Under the pieces are notes generated by a model. It was not told the origin of the DNA. It did no database searches and saw only the letters and a list, made by a program, of their open reading frames with translations. 64,000 bases of DNA from Treponema sp. Its GTDB lineage: Bacteria; Spirochaetota; Spirochaetia; Treponematales; Treponemataceae. Of this stretch, positions 57,890-64,000 are shown in pieces; within the stretch, counting starts at the first letter, position 1, and each line of letters opens with the position of its first letter. Location: assembly GCA_004554075.1 (NCBI GenBank), contig SFOB01000002.1:1-64000 (forward strand). The letters run 5' to 3'. The position numbers and the translations under genes were made by a program.

Positions 57890-57921
57890 CTATATTAAAA
57901 GTACAACTACTATATTAAAAG
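57890..57921. repeat. Two 12-nt direct repeats 20 nt apart upstream of an XRE regulator
   Basis: CTATATTAAAAG at 57890-57901 and 57910-57921. They contain TATATT-type -10 sequence and lie ~80 bp before the XRE gene at 58000. A 20-nt period (about two helical turns) suits tandem binding by a small HTH protein. Confidence 0.55.
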
Positions 57922-57999
57922 CCGATTGTCGTTGCCGAGAGCGGGCAGTCGCTGTGATTCAGAACTTTGTGCATTCCAAAAGAGAGGAGGCTTAAAGTT

Positions 58000-58272
58000 A
58001 TGAGTCGCATTACCAGTCTTAAAAGACCTGTCATTGATTTACAAGCGACAGGCAAACAAATCAAAACTCTTATGAATGCAAGCGGTATTACTGTGCGCGA
58101 TTTGCAGGAAATCTTTGGTTTCTACTATCCGCAGGCAGTTTACGCTTGGCTAAACGGACGTAATCTTCCAACTGTTGATAATCTTCTCATTTTGTCAGAA
58201 CTCTTCGGAGTGACAATAGACGAAATTGTTATCCGGCAATATGTTGAAGTAGAAGGAAAATTATCAGCGTAG
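58000..58272 (+). CDS. XRE-type helix-turn-helix regulator
   Basis: Protein of 90 aa, paralogous to the one at 29956: KQIKTLMNASGITVRDLQEI, YYPQAVYAWLNGRNLPTVDN, LSELFGVTIDEIVI. GAGAGGAGG lies 9 nt before the ATG. It heads an operon with a 74-aa protein and a GNAT. The upstream direct repeats are its probable binding sites. Confidence 0.87.
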   Translation: MSRITSLKRPVIDLQATGKQIKTLMNASGITVRDLQEIFGFYYPQAVYAWLNGRNLPTVDNLLILSELFGVTIDEIVIRQYVEVEGKLSA

Positions 58273-58284
58273 AGGAGGGGAATC

Positions 58285-58509
58285 ATGAAAAATAATTTCA
58301 AATGGCATAAAGAACAAATCAACGGAAAATGGTATTCTGTTTGTGATCACAAACACGTGCCGATGATTGAGCACACCAAGGACGGAAAGTACAAGCTCCG
58401 CAACGCGAATGGCAAGTCTGTTTTACACGAGGAATATTCCGATGCAGTAAAACTCGCCCTTGAGGTTTATGAAAAGTTCAAGAAGTTTAACAAGGACTTT
58501 GAGGAATGA
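58285..58509 (+). CDS. Small hypothetical protein paired with an XRE regulator
   Basis: Protein of 74 aa: FKWHKEQINGKWYSVCDHKH, EHTKDGKYKLRNANG and a Lys-rich C-terminal helix (ALEVYEKFKKFNKDFEE). GAGGAGGGG precedes the ATG. Short, basic and tightly linked to the XRE gene (12 bp), so a toxin-antitoxin-like or regulator-partner pair is possible. Its end overlaps the next gene (ATGA). Confidence 0.65.
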   Translation: MKNNFKWHKEQINGKWYSVCDHKHVPMIEHTKDGKYKLRNANGKSVLHEEYSDAVKLALEVYEKFKKFNKDFEE

Positions 58510-58946
58510 TAGAAATAATGAAAAGTGGCCACCCACTTTGGAATAAAACAATCACCTTCGCAGAAAACTGTTCCTGGAGGGCAGGGGCTGCGCTTGCAAA
58601 GAGAATGCGGGAAAATGCATTTGCCGAAAACGAGCGGGTTCTTGTTGAATTGGAAAATGATGAGATCGCCGGCTTCTGTACTTTCGCAAATAAGGATGAG
58701 CTTCCGGAAGAATATGATTTTTCACCTTTCATCGGTTTTATGTTTGTTGATGAAAAATACCGTGGCCACCGCTTGTCGGGTAAACTGATTGATGCTGCAT
58801 GTGGCATAGCAAAAGAGCAGGGCTTCTCAACAGTGTACATTATGAGTGGAGAAGTCGGACTTTACGAAAAATATGGTTTTGAGAAATTAGGAGACTATGC
58901 TACAATTTATGGAACAACGGATCAGTTGTTTGCAAAAAAAATCTAA
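58506..58946 (+). CDS. GNAT N-acetyltransferase
   Basis: Protein of 146 aa. KSGHPLWNKTITFAENCSW, SPFIGFMFVDEKYRGHRLSG (acetyl-CoA loop with RGHRLS) and VGLYEKYGFEKLGDYATIYG. Overlaps the preceding gene by 4 nt. Substrate unknown. Confidence 0.88.
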   Translation: MIEIMKSGHPLWNKTITFAENCSWRAGAALAKRMRENAFAENERVLVELENDEIAGFCTFANKDELPEEYDFSPFIGFMFVDEKYRGHRLSGKLIDAACGIAKEQGFSTVYIMSGEVGLYEKYGFEKLGDYATIYGTTDQLFAKKI

Positions 58947-58963
58947 GGAAAATTAAAAAATCT

Positions 58964-59764
58964 ATGAACGAAAAGTTAAAAAAGATTCTTTCCAATATGA
59001 AAAAATACAACGCTGGAATTATGTTCCAGGAGGTTTTTGGATTTGATCCGGAAACAGAATATGATGCGCTTGTGATTGCACCAGGTTGGAAGCCTACAAA
59101 GATCCTGAGAAATCCTGCATATAAAGTGACGGAGCTAGCAGTTCATTCTTATCAGTCAGGTTATCTTGTTGAAAAAGATGGTCTCAAAGTTGCCTGGGCT
59201 CAGGTTTCTTCTGGCGGTGGAAATATGATTGATAATATGATTATCTGTGCAGAAATGAAATTCCGAAATTTGATTTTCGCAGGTGCAGTTGGCGGACTTT
59301 CCAAAGATTTTGAAATCGGAGATTTTTGTACTCCTGAGGTAAACATTTCTGCAGTATATGCAAATCGATATCTGCAGGAAAAACTTTCTGATTTTCATCC
59401 CTTTGAAAAAATCTATCCTAATCTTGAATTCTCAAAAAGCGTAATAGAACTTGCAAAAGACAATGGATATAACTTAAAGGCTGCAAAGGTCTTTTGTACA
59501 GATTCAATAGCAATGGAATATTCACATCTAGATCAGATAAAAGAAACCGGTGCAGAACTGATAGAAATGGAGACTGGAACTTTTCACACTCTTGCTCCAT
59601 TATTCGAAGTCCCTTATATTGCTTTGCTTGCAGTTTCTGATAATTCTGCAACAGGAGTTCCATTATTAGGACGTGTTGGAGAAGCGCAGGATAAGTATCA
59701 TTATACCCGCAGCGTTATAATTCCAGATATGATTTTTAAGATAGCAAAAGAAGGTGCTGAATGA
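58964..59764 (+). CDS. Nucleoside phosphorylase (PNP/UDP family)
   Basis: Protein of 266 aa. Seen: ALVIAPGWKPTKIL, FAGAVGGLSKDFEIGDFCTP (phosphate/ribose region), ELIEMETGTFHTLAPLFEVP (the MET ribose-binding motif) and ALLAVSDNSATGVPLLG with the catalytic Asp. It cleaves a nucleoside with phosphate; base specificity cannot be told. Overlaps the next gene by 4 nt (ATGA), starting a salvage-type operon running to 62439. Confidence 0.9.
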   Translation: MNEKLKKILSNMKKYNAGIMFQEVFGFDPETEYDALVIAPGWKPTKILRNPAYKVTELAVHSYQSGYLVEKDGLKVAWAQVSSGGGNMIDNMIICAEMKFRNLIFAGAVGGLSKDFEIGDFCTPEVNISAVYANRYLQEKLSDFHPFEKIYPNLEFSKSVIELAKDNGYNLKAAKVFCTDSIAMEYSHLDQIKETGAELIEMETGTFHTLAPLFEVPYIALLAVSDNSATGVPLLGRVGEAQDKYHYTRSVIIPDMIFKIAKEGAE

Positions 59765-60381
59765 AAATAATTTACACAGTTCAGCACACTCAATCTGAAC
59801 ATCATGTGAACGGTTATGTGGGTGCCTGGGGAAACTGGAATCTTACAGATCTTGGAAAAGATCAGGCCCACAAAATAGGGGAGTGGCTATCCAATCATGA
59901 AGGCTGCGACGGCACTTTTAAAATGTACGTTTCTGATTTGAATCGGGCTTCCCAGACTGCAGATGAAATTCAAAAGATTCTTAAAACACCGGATTCATCA
60001 GTTACAAAGACAGAACTGCTTCGCGAAATAAATCTTGGAGAAGGAAACGGTAAACCTCGCGACTGGTACAATGAACATGTTGCAACACCGCCGAAAGTCT
60101 ATAATCCGGATTTCCGATCTTTCCCGGATGCAGAGAGTGACAGAGATTTATGGAATCGTCTTTATAAATTTTACGAGCAGATGATTTCCAGCAACGACGA
60201 GAAAATCATTATAGTGTCACACGGTGGCGCTCTGTCATTCTTGATTTCGATGATTATGGGCGATACTTTTGAAGACAGACAAAAGAGGCACGTATTCGGA
60301 CGCTCAGGTGCAGTAAGCCGCTTTGTAATTAAGCCGGAGGGTTCGGTGGAAATCTCTTTTTTGAATAGTCAGGTAGTGTAA
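59761..60381 (+). CDS. Histidine phosphatase family protein
   Basis: Protein of 206 aa of the phosphoglycerate-mutase-like superfamily. The usual RHG core reads QHTQSEHH (Gln for Arg), while later blocks are standard: YVSDLNRASQTADEIQ, EINLGEGNGKPRDWY, IIIVSHGGALSFLIS (second catalytic His). A broad-specificity phosphatase is likely; the Arg-to-Gln change may alter phosphate binding. Stop and next start are adjacent (TAAATG). Confidence 0.85.
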   Translation: MKIIYTVQHTQSEHHVNGYVGAWGNWNLTDLGKDQAHKIGEWLSNHEGCDGTFKMYVSDLNRASQTADEIQKILKTPDSSVTKTELLREINLGEGNGKPRDWYNEHVATPPKVYNPDFRSFPDAESDRDLWNRLYKFYEQMISSNDEKIIIVSHGGALSFLISMIMGDTFEDRQKRHVFGRSGAVSRFVIKPEGSVEISFLNSQVV

Positions 60382-61092
60382 ATGAAGTTAGATAATATAA
60401 AGTTGTTTGTGTTTGATCTCGGTGGAACTCTTATGGAATATAAGGGTATGCATCTGAGCTGGACGGGATATTACAAGAGCGCCTTTGAGTATGTAAACAC
60501 TCAACTGGAGCTTGGACTTTCCGACCATCAGATTGCAAATTCGATTCAGATTTTCTGTGATTATAACCCGGTAGTAAAAACACGAGAAAAGGAGATTGAT
60601 CCAGAAATCATTTTTGGGGATATCATAAAAGGCTGGAATACGACGATTCCTGTTACGAAGATCATTGATGTCTTTTTTGAGTCGCTTAAGCTTGAGCCTG
60701 TGATTTATGATGATTCAATTCCAACTCTGGAAGCGTTGAAGAAAGCCGGCTTCAAAATTGCTGCTATGACTGATGTTGCTACCGGAATGCCGGACCTCAT
60801 GCACAAAAACTACGTGACACCACTTCTGCCTTATTTTGATTTATATGTTTCGTCACTTTCCTGCGGATATAAAAAGCCGAATCCAAAGGGCCTCCGCGAC
60901 ATCTCTGAGCAGTTAGGAATTGCTCCGGAAAATATGGTGATGATTGGTGATACCCACCGTGACGTAAATGCAGCCAAAAATATCGGCTGCCGTTCTATTC
61001 TGATAAACCGTAAGAACGAGCCAGCTCAGGAGCTCAGCCAGGATTTTACAATCACAAATACGCTGGAAATTTTAGACCTTATTCAGTTATAG
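60382..61092 (+). CDS. HAD family hydrolase
   Basis: Protein of 236 aa. Motif I is FDLGGTLMEY (the second Asp of DxD is Gly, as in some dehalogenase-like members), motif II AAMTDVA, motif III GYKKPNPKGLRDIS and motif IV MIGDTHRDVNAAKNIG. A cap domain lies between. Likely a phosphatase for a sugar or nucleotide; the altered motif I may change activity. Part of the salvage-type operon. Confidence 0.87.
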   Translation: MKLDNIKLFVFDLGGTLMEYKGMHLSWTGYYKSAFEYVNTQLELGLSDHQIANSIQIFCDYNPVVKTREKEIDPEIIFGDIIKGWNTTIPVTKIIDVFFESLKLEPVIYDDSIPTLEALKKAGFKIAAMTDVATGMPDLMHKNYVTPLLPYFDLYVSSLSCGYKKPNPKGLRDISEQLGIAPENMVMIGDTHRDVNAAKNIGCRSILINRKNEPAQELSQDFTITNTLEILDLIQL

Positions 61093-61110
61093 TAGTTATA
61101 GGAAAAAAAT

Positions 61111-61596
61111 ATGCGAAAAGACAAAATCAACTATTATCTTGATATTGCAGATGTTGTTTCGAATCAGTGTACATGTTTGCGTCGCCGATATGGAGCCGTA
61201 ATTGTAAAAAATGATGAGATTATCTCTACAGGTTATGTAGGAGCTCCCCGTGGACGCCAGAACTGTACAGATCTTGGTTATTGTGTACGACAAAAGCTGA
61301 ATATTCCCCGTGGTGAAAGATACGAATTATGTCGAAGTGTGCATGCGGAATCTAATGCAATTATCAGTGCTGAACGAGCTAAAATGGTTGATTCTACGCT
61401 ATATCTTTCAGGTCGTGAAGTTGATACAAACGAAATCATCAAAAATTCTATCTGCTGTTCTATGTGTAAAAGATTGGTTATAAATGCCGGAATTAAAACA
61501 GTTATTGTTCGTGATACACCTGAAGAATACAGAGTTATTGATGTAGCTGATTGGATTAAGAATGATGAATCAATAGCCGGCGAGTTCGGATACTAG
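61111..61596 (+). CDS. Deoxycytidylate deaminase-like protein
   Basis: Protein of 161 aa. Zinc site: CRSVHAESNAIISAE (His-Ala-Glu) and CCSMCKRLVINAGI (Cys-x2-Cys). CTCLRRRYGAVIVKNDEIIS and GAPRGRQNCTDLGYCVR are typical of dCMP deaminases, including the second zinc-binding insert. Makes dUMP for thymidylate synthesis. Follows the HAD gene by 18 bp. Confidence 0.92.
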   Translation: MRKDKINYYLDIADVVSNQCTCLRRRYGAVIVKNDEIISTGYVGAPRGRQNCTDLGYCVRQKLNIPRGERYELCRSVHAESNAIISAERAKMVDSTLYLSGREVDTNEIIKNSICCSMCKRLVINAGIKTVIVRDTPEEYRVIDVADWIKNDESIAGEFGY

Positions 61597-61608
61597 AAAG
61601 GGTAAAAT

Positions 61609-62439
61609 ATGCAGTTTGGAATGCCGACTTTGATCGAAAATAAGACTCTGGATGATAATATCGCTTTGTGCAGCAGACTTGGGCTTAAATTCATAGAGCT
61701 CAACATGAATTTCCCTGAATATCAGCTTGATAAGCTTGAAGAGACGGATATTTTCATAAAAGCCGCAGAACAGGCCCATATTTACTATACAATCCATCTG
61801 GATGAGAATCTGAACATTGCGGACTTCAATTCGCTGGTTTCTGAGGCATATCTGGAGACGGTTCGCCGGACAATCGAGGTTTCCAAAAAACTGCTTCCTT
61901 TGCGCGATAAATATGGCGATCAGACTCAGCCGCTGACGCTCAATATGCACATGAATCATGGAATCTATATCACTTTGCCGGATCGTAAAGTTCAGATGTA
62001 CGACCGTGATTTTGATACTTATATGAAGTCTTTTGCCCATTTCAGAGACTGCTGCGAGAAGTGGATTGGCGATGCAGATATCAAGATTGTGGTAGAGAAT
62101 ACGGACGAATTCCGAGATTACGAGAAGAAGGCTATAGAGTTCCTGCTGGAAAGCCCTTGTTTTTATCTAACCTGGGATATTGGCCATTCCAAAGCAATCG
62201 GCGAAAAGGACGTGCCTTTTATCAAATCGCATGTGGATCGGCTGATTCATTTCCATATTCATGACGGCTCTGAAAATCCGCCTAAGAATCATCTGGCACT
62301 TGGTGATGGCAAAATTGACTTGAACGACCGTCTGCAGCTTGCAAAATCCCGTAATGCGCGCTGTGTACTGGAAACTAAAACTATTGAAGCGCTGGAGAAA
62401 TCTGTAGCATATTTAAAGAAATCAGATAGTTATATTTGA
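61609..62439 (+). CDS. Sugar phosphate isomerase/epimerase (TIM barrel, AP endonuclease 2 family)
   Basis: Protein of 276 aa. A TIM barrel with metal ligands: IELNMNFPEYQ, YYTIHLDENLNIADF (His), IVVENTDEFRDYEKKA (Glu), LTWDIGHSKAIGEKD (Asp-x-x-His), LIHFHIHDGSENPPKNHLAL and RCVLETKTIEAL. Similar to xylose-isomerase-like epimerases; substrate unknown. Last gene of the operon. Confidence 0.88.
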   Translation: MQFGMPTLIENKTLDDNIALCSRLGLKFIELNMNFPEYQLDKLEETDIFIKAAEQAHIYYTIHLDENLNIADFNSLVSEAYLETVRRTIEVSKKLLPLRDKYGDQTQPLTLNMHMNHGIYITLPDRKVQMYDRDFDTYMKSFAHFRDCCEKWIGDADIKIVVENTDEFRDYEKKAIEFLLESPCFYLTWDIGHSKAIGEKDVPFIKSHVDRLIHFHIHDGSENPPKNHLALGDGKIDLNDRLQLAKSRNARCVLETKTIEALEKSVAYLKKSDSYI

Positions 62440-62568
62440 TATAGAATAATTATGAAGATGTATATATAATAATACGGGTACACCATATTTAGTGTTTCAT
62501 AATTAAACTACGCTATATATAGTGTCTATAATCTATCTTCTGTCTACCAATGGTAAATTTGCCTCGTC

Positions 62569-62588
62569 AAAAAAATTTCAATTTTTTT
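62569..62588. terminator. A/T-only dyad between convergent genes
   Basis: AAAAAAATT and AATTTTTTT around TC. It lies between the epimerase gene end (62439) and the TfoX-like gene end (62603) and could act in both directions, though it lacks G/C pairs. Upstream, 62440-62568 holds only A/T-rich sequence with two TAGTGT repeats. Confidence 0.4.
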
Positions 62589-62602
62589 CCTACCCAGCGG
62601 GC

Positions 62603-62902
62603 TTATTTCAGCTCCTTGTACATCCCTTCAAGCAACTCTTTCATTAATTCAGGGTTTTCAAACTCAGATACCAGGAACATAAGAGTTTTACTTCCTTCGT
62701 AGGGATATTCAAGCGGACAGTCGGCAAGGAGCCTTTTGGAAGTTTCAGTCTGCTTTACGAGCAGGCGATTATCACATATATCACCGAACAGTTTACCATC
62801 AAAGTACAGGCAGTATTCTCCCATCATCTTCCTGGAAGTGACTTCACCAGCTTTATTCAGGCATTCCATTACATATTCATAATATTCTTTTGTTGTTGCC
62901 AT
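62603..62902 (-). CDS. TfoX N-terminal domain protein
   Basis: Protein of 99 aa. YYEYVMECLNKAGEVTSRKM, GEYCLYFDGKLFGDICDNRL and LFL-type end matching the TfoX_N fold. Free-standing domain; role (competence-related in gamma-proteobacteria) is not transferable. The ATG at 62902 has AGGAG 6 nt upstream, discounting a longer frame. Just downstream of crcB (8 bp). Confidence 0.85.
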   Translation of the reverse strand: MATTKEYYEYVMECLNKAGEVTSRKMMGEYCLYFDGKLFGDICDNRLLVKQTETSKRLLADCPLEYPYEGSKTLMFLVSEFENPELMKELLEGMYKELK

Positions 62903-62910
62903 ACGATCTC

Positions 62911-63270
62911 CTATACCAAATTCGCCAGTTTCTTGCCGCACCAGACTCCTGCAATACATCCCACTACACTTAAAGCCACATAAAGGCCGCATAAACCGTA
63001 ATTTTTGGTAGACAGAATGTTGTAGGCCTCCAGACTGAAGGTTGAGAAGGTTGTAAAACCTCCGCAAATGCCGGTTTTCAGGAACATCATTGCGTTTTTA
63101 GATACATTCCGGCTTTCTGCAATTCCAACGATAAAGCCGATCAGAAGTGCACCAAGCAGGTTTGTTATCAAAGTGAGAATCGGAAACTGCGATTTTACCG
63201 GAATCAGGCTGATTGCATAACGTCCGCACGCTCCTACTGCACCGCCTAAAGCTACGAATATAAAGGTCAT
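62911..63270 (-). CDS. crcB: Fluoride exporter CrcB/Fluc
   Basis: Protein of 119 aa with four membrane helices: VALGGAVGACGRYAIS, TLITNLLGALLIGFIVGI (conserved Asn), GICGGFTTFSTFSLEAYNIL (the phenylalanine-box motif) and YVALSVVGCIAGVWCGKKLA. A dimeric fluoride channel/exporter. No fluoride riboswitch is recognisable in the short upstream gap (63271-63291). Confidence 0.94.
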   Translation of the reverse strand: MTFIFVALGGAVGACGRYAISLIPVKSQFPILTLITNLLGALLIGFIVGIAESRNVSKNAMMFLKTGICGGFTTFSTFSLEAYNILSTKNYGLCGLYVALSVVGCIAGVWCGKKLANLV

Positions 63271-63291
63271 TTTTGGCTCCTATTCCTACTT

Positions 63292-63420
63292 TTACAAATG
63301 ATGTTTTCCGGTAATCTCATCTACTTCAATTTTTACGACAGCAGTTCTTGCAAGCTTACAGCGGGATAAGATATCGATTATTTCATCAAAGGATTTTACT
63401 TCGCGGTCTTTCCTGCGCAT
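63292..63420 (-). pseudogene. Internally deleted PPOX/NimA-like gene
   Basis: Only 42 aa. It begins like a PPOX protein (MRRKDREVKSFDEIIDIL) and ends like the same family's C-terminus (VVKIEVDEITGKHHL), with the ~110-residue middle missing but the frame kept. Alternatively a real short gene. It sits 14 bp after the NifX-like gene stop. Confidence 0.55.
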
Positions 63421-63434
63421 TTTGGTCCCACTTT

Positions 63435-63794
63435 TTAGTGATTATGATGCTCGCCGTGGTGATCACATCTTGCTTCAAAGTTGCCTTTGAGTTCGCCTTT
63501 TGCAAACTTTTCGGCAGCTTCATCTGCCGAACCTGTGATGCCTGGAACTTCTTTAAGGCCTGCTGCGGCAATGGCATCAATAGCCCCCTGCCCTCTGTTT
63601 CCAAGAATCAAAGTTTCAACTCCAAGGCTCTTAAGGAATGGAGGAAGTGCGTGGTGTCCGTTTCCGCCGTTATCTATTACTTCCGAAGAAAGAATTTTTC
63701 CGTCTTCGATTTCATAAATCTTAAAATACTGTGTTTTTCCAAAATGCTGGAATACATTTCCTGTTTCTTTTTCATAAGTTGCTGCGATTTTCAT
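63435..63794 (-). CDS. NifX/NifB-type Fe-Mo-cofactor-domain protein
   Basis: Protein of 119 aa. Seen: GNVFQHFGKTQYFKIYEIED, LPPFLKSLGVETLILGNRGQ, GAIDAIAAAGLKEVPGITG and a His-rich tail (CDHHGEHHNH). Single dinitrogenase iron-molybdenum cofactor biosynthesis domain; such small proteins bind metal clusters but their role outside nitrogen fixation is unclear. The C-terminal His cluster may bind metal. ATG at 63794; AGGAG upstream. Confidence 0.88.
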   Translation of the reverse strand: MKIAATYEKETGNVFQHFGKTQYFKIYEIEDGKILSSEVIDNGGNGHHALPPFLKSLGVETLILGNRGQGAIDAIAAAGLKEVPGITGSADEAAEKFAKGELKGNFEARCDHHGEHHNH

Positions 63795-63802
63795 GGAATC
63801 TC

Positions 63803-64000
63803 CTAAAATCTCAAAAATTCAAAGGCATGCTGAAGATCTGCCTCGTAGTCATTATCAATCAGAATAACCTTTTCACCGGATTTTTGAAAGCCTTCTATAT
63901 TTTTTTGATTATCAGTTTTTAAGTATTTGGCGTTTAGATCGCTGTCATCCACTCTTGCTTCTATAACCGAGGCATGGGCTTTGATTTTATCGAAATTGGA
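63803..64000 (-). CDS. C-terminal part of a gene cut by the window edge
   Basis: Open from 64000 to a TAG at 63803: SNFDKIKAHASVIEARVDDS at the window edge, EGFQKSGEKVILIDNDYEAD and FEFLRF at the end. Not recognised. Its stop is 8 nt before the NifX-like start, so they are probably co-transcribed. Confidence 0.6.
   Translation of the reverse strand, partial: SNFDKIKAHASVIEARVDDSDLNAKYLKTDNQKNIEGFQKSGEKVILIDNDYEADLQHAFEFLRF

Noticed and set aside
63271..63300. Fluoride riboswitch before crcB
   Set aside because: The gap between crcB and the preceding frame is only ~21 bp and lacks the riboswitch core.
1..64000. CRISPR array
   Set aside because: No series of identical direct repeats with unique spacers was found; the only regular arrays are the short ones at 40205 and 57890.
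1..64000. Insertion sequences or prophage
   Set aside because: No transposase, integrase, terminase or capsid-like gene was recognised, despite the GIY-YIG and phage-type zinc-finger genes.

Overview
The window looks like chromosome of a host-associated Treponema (Spirochaetota). This is inference from low G+C, dense short-spaced operons, relaxed spirochaete-type lipoboxes and the mix of anaerobe redox genes (flavodoxins, nitroreductases, DUF362, Nudix, HAD). No rRNA or marker gene settles the species.

Layout. 0-1.4 kb: a GIY-YIG gene, a short gene behind it and a scar where two gene ends meet. 1.4-7.7 kb: a minus-strand redox/detoxification operon (PPOX, ABM, DUF3737, broken DUF4405, flavodoxin, DUF362, cyclophilin-like, alpha/beta hydrolase), divergent from a TetR gene with a perfect operator-like palindrome between them. 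7.8-14.2 kb: metabolic genes (broken YitT, a flavodoxin/SCP2-like/membrane fusion, Nudix, nucleotidase, Dabb, SMP-30, MATE).

14.4-29.8 kb is a defence-type island: Abi/HEPN protein, UvrD-like helicase with a zinc-binding tail, small membrane proteins, a WYL regulator, two paralogous membrane proteins with an HNH-like signature, coiled-coil membrane partners, a free-standing FlhB-C-like protein, a YkvA protein and a CbxX-type AAA+ ATPase. Five transcription units in it share one promoter layout (TGACA-N5-TGTCA, 11-12 nt, TATAAT), so they probably form one regulon; the WYL protein is the obvious candidate regulator. The operon 26269-29762 (HNH-like membrane protein, coiled-coil membrane protein, AAA+ ATPase) is the best candidate for an undescribed system.

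29.8-39.7 kb: three tRNA genes (Glu, His, Ala), an XRE regulator, a Cys/His-rich mini-protein, and a second coordinated set. Four units share the palindrome AGTGCCAA-N3-TTGGCACT placed exactly 11 nt from the -10. One drives umuDC, so this is a candidate SOS (LexA-type) box. The UmuD is encoded already as UmuD': it starts at the cleavage site and lacks the catalytic Ser and Lys. A second two-gene membrane/coiled-coil cassette (34511-37099) lies inside this stretch.

40-64 kb is mostly housekeeping and accessory metabolism: SlyX, methyltransferase, Cys-type glutathione peroxidase, flavodoxin, nitroreductases, AzlCD, a pheA-aroG operon controlled by a Phe-rich leader peptide and attenuator, an ATPase with a PD-(D/E)xK-like end, AlkZ-like glycosylase, a frameshifted diguanylate cyclase, acetyltransferases, a second XRE module, a salvage-type train (nucleoside phosphorylase to sugar-phosphate isomerase), TfoX, CrcB and a NifX-like protein. 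Several genes carry frame-breaking or internal deletions. Several promoters sit exactly 6 nt before an ATG without Shine-Dalgarno, implying leaderless mRNAs. No stretch over 300 bases lacks a feature.
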